Below are positions 33,038 through 42,106 of a DNA stretch of 44,686 bases, piece by piece. The first letter of the stretch is position 1. Every line of letters begins with the position of its first letter. The position numbers were made by a program, and so were the translations under genes. The notes beneath the pieces were generated by a model. That model was not told the DNA's origin and made no database searches. It saw only the letters and a program-made list of their open reading frames with translations. The stretch is from Thalassospira sp. MCCC 1A01428 (lineage in GTDB: Bacteria; Pseudomonadota; Alphaproteobacteria; Rhodospirillales; Thalassospiraceae). The stretch covers positions 1-44,686 of the forward strand of contig NZ_JFJZ01000040.1 in assembly GCF_002115825.1 (NCBI RefSeq), in the 5' to 3' direction.

Positions 33038-34888
33038 GTGAACATAAAACGCCGTTTTTCTGTCCTGACCGTTCTTTTGACAAGTTTTCTGGCAACAAGT
33101 ATTGGCGGGGTCGGACTTGCACTGTATCTGGGCCTTGGTGCTGCCTATGAAAATACCCGCAATTTATGGGTTCTGGTCGCCGATAACGAACTGGTTTCGT
33201 TGCAGCGCGCGATGGGCGAACGCATGGACAATGTTGGCGCGCGCGCCAACTGGGTGGCATCGCAGGTGACGCAGGGGCGCCTTGACCCGGACTTTGATCT
33301 GGGATGGGACAACACCATGCGTGCGCTGGCAGCCGATGAAATGAATGTCATGGCCTATGGTCTGGTCAACGGGGATCGCGAATTTACGGGCTATAACCCG
33401 CGCGACATGACCGAAATTCACCATATCCTGCCCGTTGACGACATGTTGATATCGGAAATATCGCAATTGCGCGGCCCAACCAATAACAGAACCAGTTTCC
33501 CCCGCTGGGACCCGTATTTCAAACAGCCGGTTATTGTCGACTGGGTGCCATTATTTCGCGACGGGCATTATCTGGGTGTTTTTGTTCAATATCTGTCGTT
33601 ATCGAACCTGTCGCACAGTTTGGTACGCGGGCGCGAAAACGCGCCGGGTGTGCCTTTTATCATTATCGCCGGTAACCGCGTTCTGGCCCACCCAATGTTA
33701 CAAAGCTGGGGTGATCACGTTGCCAGTGCGCTGTCTGATGGTGCTGATCAGATCGAACGCAGCCCTGTTCCCCTGCCCCGCACGGTCGATATTGGCGACC
33801 CGGTTCTGGCAGGCCTGGGCCAATCGGAAAAACTGGATTACCCTGCCTATAACAAGGGAACAACCACCAGCAACGTTCAACTTTCCGGGTTAAATATCGG
33901 CGGGACATATTCCGTTATCGTAACCAAGCAACTTGATAATACGCCGTTTTCTCCGCTGATATTGGGCATTCACTTTGAAGAAAGCCTGTTTGATGCCGAA
34001 TTTGACAGGCTGGTTCTGACAGCCATTCTGGGCGGGATTGTCCTGCTGCTTTCGATTGTACTTGCCGTGTTTATGTCGCGGCACTTTACCCGGCCCATTC
34101 GCCGGTTCGCAACCGCCGCCCGCAGCCTGGAAGCAGGCCACCTTGATATGACCCCCATATTAACCGGTAGCCGCATTCGCGAATATGACGACGCAGCGCG
34201 ATCATTTAACCATATGATTATTGCCCTGCGTGACCGTGACCGCATCAGCAGCCTGTTTGGCAAGTTCCTGCCGCCTTCAATTGCCCGTGATTTGCTGGCA
34301 TCCGAAACTGATTCGGGCGTATTACCGCCCCAACAACGTGACGCCACCGTTCTGTTTGTTGATATTGTCGGTTTTACCACCATGTGCGAACAACTTGACC
34401 CCGCCCGGATTGTCGCCATGCTGAATGCCTATTTTGACACCGTCACCAACATCATCGAGGAACATGGCGGCATCATTACCCAGTTTCAGGGGGACGCTGT
34501 GCTGGCGGTTTATAATGCCTTTGACGAATTAAACGACCATGCCGACGCAGCCCTCGATACCGCCATTAAAATACAGCAGGCCGTTCAGGACCGCCTGTTT
34601 GACGGGCAGGAAATAACCTGTCGCTGTGGTATAAATACCGGTCGCATGATTGCAGGCAATGTCGGCGCCACTGATCGGCTTTCCTTTACCGTTCACGGCG
34701 ATGCGGTGAACAGCGCATCCAGGCTGGAGGCCGAAAACAAACGTTTTGGCACCAAAATCCTGCTTGCAGACAGCACACGCAACCAGCTGTCCAACCCTGA
34801 TCGCGTCATTGTCGCCGGGGATATCCTGTTGCGTGGCCGGAGCCAGACAACCGCCGTTTACACTGTCGCCAGCGACACCCGGTCATAG
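33038..34888 (+). CDS. membrane class III adenylate/guanylate cyclase
   Basis: A 616-aa protein: TM (about 12-32), a periplasmic Cache-like sensor (about 35-310), TM (about 325-348), HAMP (about 348-400) and a class III cyclase domain (about 425-610). Metal-binding aspartates are present in FVDIVGFT (about 440) and QFQGDAVLAV, and the transition-state N and R in GDAVNSASRLE. The purine-selecting positions are atypical: Q where adenylate cyclases have K (KFxGD) and A where they have T (GDTVN). So ATP versus GTP preference cannot be read from sequence. Its gene is flanked by the lrp-like gene and rpmJ and appears monocistronic. Confidence 0.9.
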   Translation: MNIKRRFSVLTVLLTSFLATSIGGVGLALYLGLGAAYENTRNLWVLVADNELVSLQRAMGERMDNVGARANWVASQVTQGRLDPDFDLGWDNTMRALAADEMNVMAYGLVNGDREFTGYNPRDMTEIHHILPVDDMLISEISQLRGPTNNRTSFPRWDPYFKQPVIVDWVPLFRDGHYLGVFVQYLSLSNLSHSLVRGRENAPGVPFIIIAGNRVLAHPMLQSWGDHVASALSDGADQIERSPVPLPRTVDIGDPVLAGLGQSEKLDYPAYNKGTTTSNVQLSGLNIGGTYSVIVTKQLDNTPFSPLILGIHFEESLFDAEFDRLVLTAILGGIVLLLSIVLAVFMSRHFTRPIRRFATAARSLEAGHLDMTPILTGSRIREYDDAARSFNHMIIALRDRDRISSLFGKFLPPSIARDLLASETDSGVLPPQQRDATVLFVDIVGFTTMCEQLDPARIVAMLNAYFDTVTNIIEEHGGIITQFQGDAVLAVYNAFDELNDHADAALDTAIKIQQAVQDRLFDGQEITCRCGINTGRMIAGNVGATDRLSFTVHGDAVNSASRLEAENKRFGTKILLADSTRNQLSNPDRVIVAGDILLRGRSQTTAVYTVASDTRS

Positions 34889-35017
34889 CCATTCATTGGC
34901 GTAGCAATACCTTGATGCCCTGCCCCGCCTTGTGAAGCGTGATTAAGACCAACAGGTAGCCCGACCATATTTATCAGGTCCACGACCGCAACACCGACGC
35001 GCAAAAATCTGCAAAAA

Positions 35018-35054
35018 ACAAAACGCCACCATCACAAGGATGGTGGCGTTTTGT
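35018..35054 (-). terminator. intrinsic terminator of rpmJ
   Basis: ACAAAACGCCACCATC (35018-35033), 5-nt loop, GATGGTGGCGTTTTGT (35039-35054), a perfect 16-bp stem. On the minus strand a T-rich tail (TTTTGTTTTTT) follows. It starts 28 bp past the rpmJ stop. The rest of the gap up to the cyclase gene (34889-35017) holds nothing I recognise. Confidence 0.93.
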
Positions 35055-35082
35055 AAAACCTGGTTTTAAGTCCGTAAGGGAA

Positions 35083-35208
35083 TTAACCCTGACGTGCTTT
35101 AAAACGCGGATTCTTTTTATTGATGACATATACGCGGCCACGGCGGCGCACGATACGGCAGCCTTTTTCCCGCAGCTTCGCGGATTTCAATGAGTTCCGG
35201 ATCTTCAT
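35083..35208 (-). CDS. rpmJ: 50S ribosomal protein L36, zinc-ligand-free form
   Basis: A 41-aa gene, translated by hand from the minus strand: it begins [16 protein letters not shown], continues [17 protein letters not shown] and ends PRFKARQG. This is L36 of the large ribosomal subunit. Only one cysteine is present, so the CxxC...C...H zinc ribbon is absent; this is the C-minus form (type B, like E. coli YkgO), which is usual in Alphaproteobacteria. AAGG precedes the ATG at 35208. It is monocistronic, with a strong promoter and terminator, away from the spc ribosomal operon as in related genomes. Confidence 0.96.
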   Translation of the reverse strand: MKIRNSLKSAKLREKGCRIVRRRGRVYVINKKNPRFKARQG

Positions 35209-35249
35209 AACAGTAAACCTTAGAAACTTTGGCCCTATTGGGAGCCGGG

Positions 35250-35278
35250 AAAATAGAAGGCACCCCAGTCCCTGTCAA
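35250..35278 (-). promoter_or_regulatory. sigma-70-type promoter of rpmJ
   Basis: On the minus strand TTGACA (35273-35278, perfect -35), 17-bp spacer, TATTTT (35250-35255, -10). The ATG follows about 41 bases after the -10 box. Spacing and match are what a highly expressed ribosomal gene would have. Confidence 0.85.
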
Positions 35279-35332
35279 CACTTAAAACGCAATAATTTTG
35301 CCTCAAGTTATTAAACAGGCGGTGTCAGTGCG

Positions 35333-36382
35333 TTAGTCGTGCGTTGCGTAGAACCGATAATAGGCCAGTTCACCATTTTCAAGCATTTTTACCCGTCTCA
35401 TCCACATTTCCATGTCATCTTCCAAAAAAGCGGCAAAATCGGGGTCCAAACCGCTCTTTTGCAGCTCGGCAAGCAGAATCATCCAGGCACTTTTGATCTG
35501 CTGGACATGCAATTCGGTTTCATCCTTGGCAATGCGAATATCAAATCGCAGCTTTCCCAGCACATCTTTGTATCGATCCGCCGTCCATGGATGCGGTTTT
35601 TCGTCCTCTTTTTCAACCCAACTGCGATAATTGGCCGAAGACTCGTCGGCTTTTGCTGTCACCACATAATCGGTAATCAGCAATTGTCCCTGTTCACGTA
35701 GCGATTCGGTCAGTTTCAACAAAAAGGTATCTTTTTTATCGATGACGAACATTTCACCGAACGAATAGACCACGTTAAAATATTTCGACCGAAATTCAGG
35801 TGCCAGCGGGTCATATTGCTGAACCGGCACTTTTTTCTGGCTTCCCGTTGCAACAGACCGCTCCATCCCCAGCAGGGCCAGTTCACCGTCCTGTTCCAGC
35901 GCGGTTACCCACACCCCGAACTTATCGGCCAGCACACGTGCCGTACCACCAATGCGCGCCCCGATCTCAAGGCAGCTCATGGTTTCGTCCAATGCCAGCG
36001 GCTTTGCCAGTTCCAGGGCATATTCATGCCCGCCGGGTTTCATGATGCCGCGATCAAACAATTTGCCATACAGCTTTAATCGTTCCGGTGGCCAGCGGCC
36101 CACTTCTTCTTCTAGGTCAAGCTCACCGGGTTCTTCTTCCACCGGACGAGCGGCCAATACCAGCATTCGTTGCAACCAGCGCCGGTAATCAGCCAGTTGC
36201 TGTTCCATCAGGTAATATTCCGCCGGGTCGTCATAGCCTTCCCAGCGCGCCCGAAGCCGTTTACGAAAAGGCACCTTAATTGCTTCCGTCGCGCCAAACG
36301 GGTCATCCGGTGAGATATTTTCATCCATATAGAGATTGGCATCCGATGATTTTCGTTGCCAGAACTTAAATTTCAATGGCAC
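35333..36382 (-). CDS. SAM-dependent methyltransferase, substrate unknown
   Basis: A 349-aa cytoplasmic protein. About 120 N-terminal residues are charged and helical (KRLRARWEGYDDPAEYYL, RRWLQRMLVLAARP). They precede a class I Rossmann methyltransferase core with motif I SCLEIGARIGGTARVLAD, an acidic strand end VTALEQD, and FNVVYSFGEMFVI as a motif IV equivalent. The C-terminus is helical and acidic. I do not recognise the specific family or target; small-molecule methylation is as likely as protein methylation. It stands alone between rpmJ and the J-domain gene. Confidence 0.72.
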   Translation of the reverse strand: MPLKFKFWQRKSSDANLYMDENISPDDPFGATEAIKVPFRKRLRARWEGYDDPAEYYLMEQQLADYRRWLQRMLVLAARPVEEEPGELDLEEEVGRWPPERLKLYGKLFDRGIMKPGGHEYALELAKPLALDETMSCLEIGARIGGTARVLADKFGVWVTALEQDGELALLGMERSVATGSQKKVPVQQYDPLAPEFRSKYFNVVYSFGEMFVIDKKDTFLLKLTESLREQGQLLITDYVVTAKADESSANYRSWVEKEDEKPHPWTADRYKDVLGKLRFDIRIAKDETELHVQQIKSAWMILLAELQKSGLDPDFAAFLEDDMEMWMRRVKMLENGELAYYRFYATHD

Positions 36383-36784
36383 CGCCCGCTACACTATGCT
36401 GTTCAACATTCATGCGGGCCATCATCAATGATCGCCCCGGCAAGGTAAAGAGTGAAAGCACAACACATCACAAGCAACACGCACTATATCGCCCCCACAC
36501 CTGACACACGCACCATGGGCCGTCTCATTAGCGATCATCGCAATATAACGCCTGGCGATGGCACAAAACCGGCCCACACCACGCAATCGGGCCGCAATTG
36601 GCCCCGGCGTCGGTTAACTATTGTGCCAATGCCTTTGCTTTCTCAATAAAACACAAACAATTGTAGCGCCAAACGCCCTAATATTTCACAATATGCGTGC
36701 CAGCAATGGCAGCGTTGCCTGATAGACGGCGTTCTTGCGGGATACTCCGCTGGCCTGACTGATCCAAGAGACAATAAAAACCGC
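36383..36784. other. 402-bp intergenic region without a supported gene
   Basis: Lies between the divergent methyltransferase and J-domain genes and so must hold both promoters. Short open frames here (for example 36452-36649) lack ribosome sites and protein-like composition. AAGAGAC lies about 15 bases before the J-domain ATG. I see no strong inverted repeat or RNA gene. Confidence 0.5.
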
Positions 36785-38128
36785 ATGAGCCACGACCCCC
36801 TCATTCCCTATTACCGCCAACTGGGCCTTAAACCCGGTGCGAGTGAAAAAGAAATCAAACTGGCCTATCGCAAACTGGCGTTTGAATTTCATCCTGACCG
36901 GAATTCCGACGCCGATGCGGAAGAACGGTTCAAGGACGTCACCGAGGCTTATGAAATTCTGGCGGGGATCCGGCGTCGCCCGCCCACGGGCCCGTCTGGC
37001 GGCGCACGCGGCAACACAACAGCATCGGGCAAAAGCAATCCCTCCGGCGGCCCTGCACAGGGTGCAGAACGCCCCCATACCACCAAACAGGGTTTTGCCG
37101 GGTCCGGCCGCAAACAGCAAAACAACCGGGAAGAAGATCGCTATGCCGAGGCAAGCTCGGCCTATCAGCGCCATCAGGCTAAAACCGGCCAGCGCGACCC
37201 AAAAGTAAACCCCGGCGCACGCCGCCATCATAAATCGGCAAACCGAAATGGCGATACCAGCGGGTTTGCCCGGTGCGCCATTACCGATGTGATTTCAGCC
37301 CAGCCACGCCATATTGAATTTACAATCATTCACGGGTTTTTAAATTCCATCCGCCGAGAAACCATCAGCGCGGTTTTATCGCCGAAAGGTGCGCGCCGCA
37401 TGGCTCTGCGCGCCAGCCTGCGTACATGGCTAAGCGGGTTTTGGGGCTGGCGCAGTTTTTTCCCCGCCTGGCGGGCCATTATTGCCAATATGCGGGGGGG
37501 AAACTTCCCTGCCGAAGCCAACGCACAACTTCTTTACAATCAGGCCACTGCATTTGAACGCACTGGCAATAAGCCACTGGCCCGTGCTGTTTTAATGCAG
37601 GCATCTGATTTTATTGGCAATAACAGGTCTGCACTGGCCGAACAGATACGCGCAAATTTACGCCGCCTTGATACCGGCCAACCGGCACGACGCGTACGCG
37701 ATGAATGGAAACGCGTGGCCATGTTCGATGCCCTGATGCATCTGGGACCGGTATTTGTCGTTATTTTTGTCCTGCTGCTGGCCTTTGGACCGGCACATAC
37801 GTATTTTAGCACCGAATTTCCCGGGCAGGTTCGCAACACAATCGAAACTGTCCGCAACAAGGTCGAAAACCTGATCTCCCCCAAAACCGATCCTTATTAT
37901 GTCGATCAGCAATTTCTTAATTTGCGTACCGGAGCAGGTATTAAATTTCCGGTCATGCGACGGCTTTCACGCTTTGAAACCGTATTTCTTATTGGTGAAA
38001 ACGAAAACTTCTGGATCCGGGTTGAAACAGAACTGGGTGAAGACGGCTATGTAAATGCCGACGCCCTGGTCCCCGGAGATGGCAGTGCGGCACGCGACGA
38101 ATGGTGCAAACAAAATAAATGCGACTGA
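36785..38128 (+). CDS. J-domain protein with TM helix and SH3-like domain
   Basis: A 447-aa protein. N-terminal J domain (about 8-60) with the HPD tripeptide in FEFHPDRNSDADAEERF and a normal helix II. A glycine/glutamine-rich disordered stretch follows (about 65-155), then a conserved helical middle. One TM helix (about 318-337, VFVVIFVLLLAFGPAH) and a C-terminal bacterial SH3-like domain (about 375-440, FLNLRTGAGIKFPVMRRL, with ENFWIRVETELGEDGYV) complete it. The topology would put the J domain in the cytoplasm and the SH3 domain in the periplasm. It would recruit DnaK at the membrane in response to something in the envelope. No zinc-finger or substrate-binding regions of DnaJ are present. 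Confidence 0.87.
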   Translation: MSHDPLIPYYRQLGLKPGASEKEIKLAYRKLAFEFHPDRNSDADAEERFKDVTEAYEILAGIRRRPPTGPSGGARGNTTASGKSNPSGGPAQGAERPHTTKQGFAGSGRKQQNNREEDRYAEASSAYQRHQAKTGQRDPKVNPGARRHHKSANRNGDTSGFARCAITDVISAQPRHIEFTIIHGFLNSIRRETISAVLSPKGARRMALRASLRTWLSGFWGWRSFFPAWRAIIANMRGGNFPAEANAQLLYNQATAFERTGNKPLARAVLMQASDFIGNNRSALAEQIRANLRRLDTGQPARRVRDEWKRVAMFDALMHLGPVFVVIFVLLLAFGPAHTYFSTEFPGQVRNTIETVRNKVENLISPKTDPYYVDQQFLNLRTGAGIKFPVMRRLSRFETVFLIGENENFWIRVETELGEDGYVNADALVPGDGSAARDEWCKQNKCD

Positions 38129-38195
38129 CCCAACAGCCAGTCGCATTTAAAGAAAATCCTGAAACACCAATAACGCATATCGGCGTTAGACGATA

Positions 38196-39659
38196 TTACA
38201 CAGCCTTTGCCGGAATGGCCTTCAAGGCCGCCTGCAAATAATCCCAGAACCGGGCTACAGCCGGGATATGGGCACATTCATCGGGGCTGTGTGCGCGTTT
38301 GATGGTTGGTCCAAACGATATCATATCCCAGTTCGGATATTTCGATCCCAGAACACCACATTCCAGCCCGGCATGGATCACTTTTACCTCGGCATCCCTG
38401 CCAAACAGGTCGCGATGTACAGCCTGCATCATATCAAGCACTTCGCTGTCCATATTGGGTTTCCAGCCAGGATAGGCATCACCCCAGGTCACAGTTGCAC
38501 CGATATTTTCAAAAACAGCCGTGGCAACATCGCGCGTTGCATCGCGCGCACTGGAAATGGAACTGCGTGCCGAAAGGGTTACTTTAGCCTGCCCGTCGGC
38601 CACCGACACAATCGCCAGATTGATCGATGTTTCAACAACGCCGGGAACGCTGGTGCTCATGGCTTGCACACCATTGGGGCTGCCCAGAATGGCATTGTTA
38701 AAGGTAATGCTATCAGCCGGGGTCATGGCACTTTCCGGCAAATCCACATGCGATGCGGCAATTGCGAAATTGGGCTCAAGATCGGCATATTCACCAGTCA
38801 CGTCATCCTGAAATGCGGCCAGCGCGCTGTCAAAGGCACCTGCATTTTCCGCCGGTAAAACGATGGTGGCAAAGGATTCACGCGGAATGGCATTGCGTGC
38901 CGTACCTGCCTCGATCGACACGATCCGCGCATCCAGATCGCGCAATAACGGGCGCAAGAAACGCGCCATCAATTTATTGGCATTGCCCAGGCCCAAAATA
39001 ATATCAATGCCCGAATGCCCGCCTTTAAGACCGGTCAGCGCAATTTTACGTGCGATCAGGTCATTGGCAACCGTATCGGCACTATATTGCCAGCGCGCCA
39101 CCAGGTCGCCGCCACCAGCACAGCCGACATACAATTCATATTCATCTTCGGTATCAAGGTTTAACAGAATTTCGCCCTGCAAACGGCCCGGCTCCAGGTT
39201 CATCGCGCCGGTCAGGCCACGTTCCTCGTCCACCGTAAACAACAATTCCAGCGGGCCGTGCTCGACCGATTTATCGCACAGAACACCCAGCATTGCCGCA
39301 GCACCGATACCATTATCCGCGCCCAGTGTGGTGTTGTCCGCCGTAACCCATTCACCATCAACATAGGCGTTGATCGGGTCAGTATCAAAATTGTGGCTTG
39401 ATCCGCTATTGGCCTGGGTCACCATATCAACATGGGATTGCAGAACCACCATTTTACGGTCTTCGTATCCCGGCGTTGCTGCAACATTCACCACCAGGTT
39501 ACTACCGCTATCGCGATAATGGCTGCAACCATTGTCATCAGCCAGTTTTTCAATCATCTGCAACACCGCTTCTTCCTTGGTGGAAGGCCGCGGGATGTCG
39601 CACAGTTTTTGAAAGTTGGCCCAAATTGCAGTTGGTTCTATTTGGCTGATATTGCCCAC
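38196..39659 (-). CDS. pepD: aminoacyl-histidine dipeptidase PepD (M20C)
   Basis: About 487 aa, close to the ~485 aa of E. coli PepD. Metal and catalytic residues: LQSHVDMV (zinc histidine and catalytic aspartate), TLGADNGIGAA (bridging aspartate), DEERGLTGAM (general-base glutamate pair), DTEDEYELYVGCAGG, and HAGLECG near the C-terminus. It hydrolyses Xaa-His dipeptides such as carnosine and other dipeptides in the cytoplasm. The GTG at 39659 is chosen because AGGAG lies about nine bases upstream and its first residues align with the E. coli start. An ATG at 39689 has no ribosome site. Gene appears monocistronic. Confidence 0.93.
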   Translation of the reverse strand: MGNISQIEPTAIWANFQKLCDIPRPSTKEEAVLQMIEKLADDNGCSHYRDSGSNLVVNVAATPGYEDRKMVVLQSHVDMVTQANSGSSHNFDTDPINAYVDGEWVTADNTTLGADNGIGAAAMLGVLCDKSVEHGPLELLFTVDEERGLTGAMNLEPGRLQGEILLNLDTEDEYELYVGCAGGGDLVARWQYSADTVANDLIARKIALTGLKGGHSGIDIILGLGNANKLMARFLRPLLRDLDARIVSIEAGTARNAIPRESFATIVLPAENAGAFDSALAAFQDDVTGEYADLEPNFAIAASHVDLPESAMTPADSITFNNAILGSPNGVQAMSTSVPGVVETSINLAIVSVADGQAKVTLSARSSISSARDATRDVATAVFENIGATVTWGDAYPGWKPNMDSEVLDMMQAVHRDLFGRDAEVKVIHAGLECGVLGSKYPNWDMISFGPTIKRAHSPDECAHIPAVARFWDYLQAALKAIPAKAV

Positions 39660-39844
39660 GGTGGCGCTCTCCTGTCTGGATCGAAACATACAGGCCCAAA
39701 GAACATATCAACATCCAGCACACAAACATTCCTGCGCAATGATCAACACGATCCATCTTCCATCCAGCATTGTGAATGGAAAAAATTGGGGCAGCGCAGT
39801 GTATCCGGCCTGAAAACTGTTCTTAAAACCCGACAGCCTCCTAA

Positions 39845-39958
39845 TTATCGCATATCCGAACCAATTTCCACCACCGCGTCAGGGATTTCCCGCAGATATC
39901 GGGTTAAGCGGGGCAAAACGGCAAGGTCAACGGTGCTGATCGGCATGGCACGAATGGC
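39845..39958 (-). pseudogene. possible LysR effector-domain remnant
   Basis: Immediately after the stop of the PAS-GGDEF gene, and in the same frame, 37 codons read AIRAMPISTVDLAVLPRLTR then YLREIPDAVVEIGSDMR before a TAA. This resembles the first strand and helix of a LysR-type effector domain (pattern R-P-x6-LLPR-x3-F-x3-HPDVxVxI). No helix-turn-helix or remaining domain is found nearby: the 155 bp on toward pepD give no matching frame. It may be a deletion scar; it may also be chance. Confidence 0.4.
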
Positions 39959-41752
39959 CTATTTTTCGCCCGGTTCCAAATCAGTCCCGGCTTTTCCTTC
40001 ACCATTGGATCGTGGCACCTCATCGGGCATGATCATGGCTGCCGGCAGGGTCGGATCTGCATAGATAATCTGATTACGGCCATTTTGTTTCGCCTGATAC
40101 AGGGCACGATCCCCCACCAGAAGGGCCGTTGGCAAATCGATTTCACTATCGCCAATATCGCCACCAATGGTCACCCCGATGCTGACGGTTACCGAAACGG
40201 CGTCGGCATTGCCCTCGTCATCCGGCAGGCGGATACTCCCAATCAGATTTGCCAGCTTTCGGGCAATTCCTGTTGTGACTTCGGCTGTGGCCGATGGCAA
40301 TAACACAGCGAATTCCTCGCCACCCAAACGAACCACAAGGTCGTCCTCGCGCAAGGCACGCCGCAGCACTGCGGCAACTTCCTGCAACACCCGGTCGCCG
40401 CAAGTATGACCAAAACGGTCATTGATCTGCTTGAAATAATCCAGGTCCAGCATGGCAATGCCATATTGCCAGGCCTTGTTCCGCAACCGGCGAATATCCT
40501 GAAGGCGGCTAACGGCCCCTTCAAATCCACGCCGGTTCAAAACCTCGGTCAAAGGATCGGTCGATGCCAAAACCGCAAGCTGCTTTTCAACTTCCTTGTG
40601 ATCGGTCACATCCAGGGCAGAAACCATCATGCCCCCGCCCTGCAACCGGTTGGTCCGAATGTCGGCCAGGCGCCCGGACGGTGTCATCACCCCATTACGA
40701 TCGGCATGGTCATGCCCGGCACGTGTCATTTCGCGGTAAATGGCGCGCAACCCCGATACATCAAATTCTGGGGTCGCTGCGGGGTAAACCGCCGGATTTT
40801 GCGCAAATAACCGCGAAAACTCGCGGTTAAAATGCAAAACATGCAATTCCTCGTCAAACATTGCAACGGCGGTAGGCACCATACGAATGACTTCGGCCAC
40901 CGCATTTTCAAGACTGTTTTTATTGCGCATTAACATGCCTGTCATACGCACTTCCTCGCGCACATCATGGGCTGTCGTCAAAACGGCAGGCTTGCCATCA
41001 TGCCACAAAATACGTTCATCGGTCAGGTCGCACCAAACTTCGCGCCCGTCATCAAAATAACTACATTCCCGGCGCCGATCCCCGGCAACAACACCTTGCA
41101 AAACCTTCTGGCTATAAGCCGCACTTTGTTCACGCATGGACACATCAACAAACCGCGAAAGATCGGGGTTTGTCATAAAATCGCTTGCATTTTTGGCCCC
41201 GGTCAGCCGGGCGAATGCGTCATTTACATACAGGGCGGTCATGTCACGATGAACGGTTACACCGATAAATGACCGACCCAGCATATGATCAACCTGCATT
41301 GCGGTTGTGCCATTTTCGATCACTTGTGCCGTCGTCAACAACGCACGGCCATCTTCCCATTCAATGGTTTCGTCACTTATTTCCAGCCACACCGGAGAAC
41401 CGTCACGGCGAATGTTATATACCTTTTTCCAGCCATGAAAGCCGACCGTCGCGATAAAACGATCATAAAGTTTCTGGGCTTCGCGATGAAAGGCTGGTGG
41501 AATATACTGCGCAATATCAGTATCTTGCATAAAATCGCCAGCATCCTTGCAGCCCATCATGCGCGCATAGGCATCATTGGCAAAAATTGCCTGCAAGCCC
41601 CGGTGAATAACGACACCTACAGCTGATTGCCCATAGAGACCTTCGATCTCTTTTTGCTCAAAGCGCGCCAACCCGTTCCCCTGACCGTGCCAGCCACCAT
41701 GCCAAACGGCTTCATCCGTCAACAGGCAGCACACAACATTTTCTATCGTCAA
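39959..41752 (-). CDS. multi-PAS GGDEF diguanylate cyclase
   Basis: Up to 597 aa: two near-identical PAS units (about 38-150 and 155-270, sharing the pattern VVIHRGLQAIFANDAYARMMG / VTVHRDMTALYVNDAFARLTG), a third PAS (about 285-390) and a GGDEF domain (about 405-570) with RLGGEEFAV and an inhibitory-site REDD at the right distance. Active c-di-GMP synthesis is expected. The N-terminus is odd. A TAG directly precedes the TTG at 41752, no ribosome site is visible, and residues 6-19 look like the tail of another PAS unit. A TTG at 41671 has AGGGG six bases upstream and may be the true start (MARFEQKEIEGLYG). Confidence 0.88.
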   Translation of the reverse strand: MTIENVVCCLLTDEAVWHGGWHGQGNGLARFEQKEIEGLYGQSAVGVVIHRGLQAIFANDAYARMMGCKDAGDFMQDTDIAQYIPPAFHREAQKLYDRFIATVGFHGWKKVYNIRRDGSPVWLEISDETIEWEDGRALLTTAQVIENGTTAMQVDHMLGRSFIGVTVHRDMTALYVNDAFARLTGAKNASDFMTNPDLSRFVDVSMREQSAAYSQKVLQGVVAGDRRRECSYFDDGREVWCDLTDERILWHDGKPAVLTTAHDVREEVRMTGMLMRNKNSLENAVAEVIRMVPTAVAMFDEELHVLHFNREFSRLFAQNPAVYPAATPEFDVSGLRAIYREMTRAGHDHADRNGVMTPSGRLADIRTNRLQGGGMMVSALDVTDHKEVEKQLAVLASTDPLTEVLNRRGFEGAVSRLQDIRRLRNKAWQYGIAMLDLDYFKQINDRFGHTCGDRVLQEVAAVLRRALREDDLVVRLGGEEFAVLLPSATAEVTTGIARKLANLIGSIRLPDDEGNADAVSVTVSIGVTIGGDIGDSEIDLPTALLVGDRALYQAKQNGRNQIIYADPTLPAAMIMPDEVPRSNGEGKAGTDLEPGEK

Positions 41753-42106
41753 CTATAACCATTGGTTGATGCTTATTATATTCATTAAATATGAAGAAGC
41801 CGTAACGCACCAACACAATCATTTGTCCAACCCCGCACCCCAAACATCGGGCACCAACGAAACCGTGCATATTGTATAGCTCCGGTACAGATACAGGAAA
41901 GACAAGATATGTCCAAAAAACAATAAATTATATGGCACGTCAAAAGCGGTCCATTCTACAGACCTATTCTTTCGAATATAATTCCATAGCAGCCTCGCCA
42001 AATGTACAGGCGCAAAACCGGGAACCGGGGGCCCATGCAACCATATCACTGGAAATCGGACACCCGATTCAACTTCTAATGCAAATCACGCAGAAACAAC
42101 CCTGGG
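41753..42106. other. 354-bp AT-rich intergenic region without a supported gene
   Basis: More AT-rich than its neighbours. An 87-codon frame at 41872-42135 (+) overlaps the end of the DUF3775 gene and is not protein-like. A strong ribosome site (AGGAAAG) precedes ATGTCCAAAAAACAATAA near 41910, a five-codon frame that could be the stub of a lost gene. No strong dyads were seen. Confidence 0.45.

Noticed and set aside
36452..36649. 65-codon plus-strand frame before the J-domain gene
   Set aside because: Low-complexity His/Thr/Pro composition and no ribosome site.
39432..40064. 210-codon plus-strand frame spanning the pepD 5' end, the gap and the end of the PAS-GGDEF gene
   Set aside because: Covers parts of two genes in antisense and shows no domain; no ribosome site.
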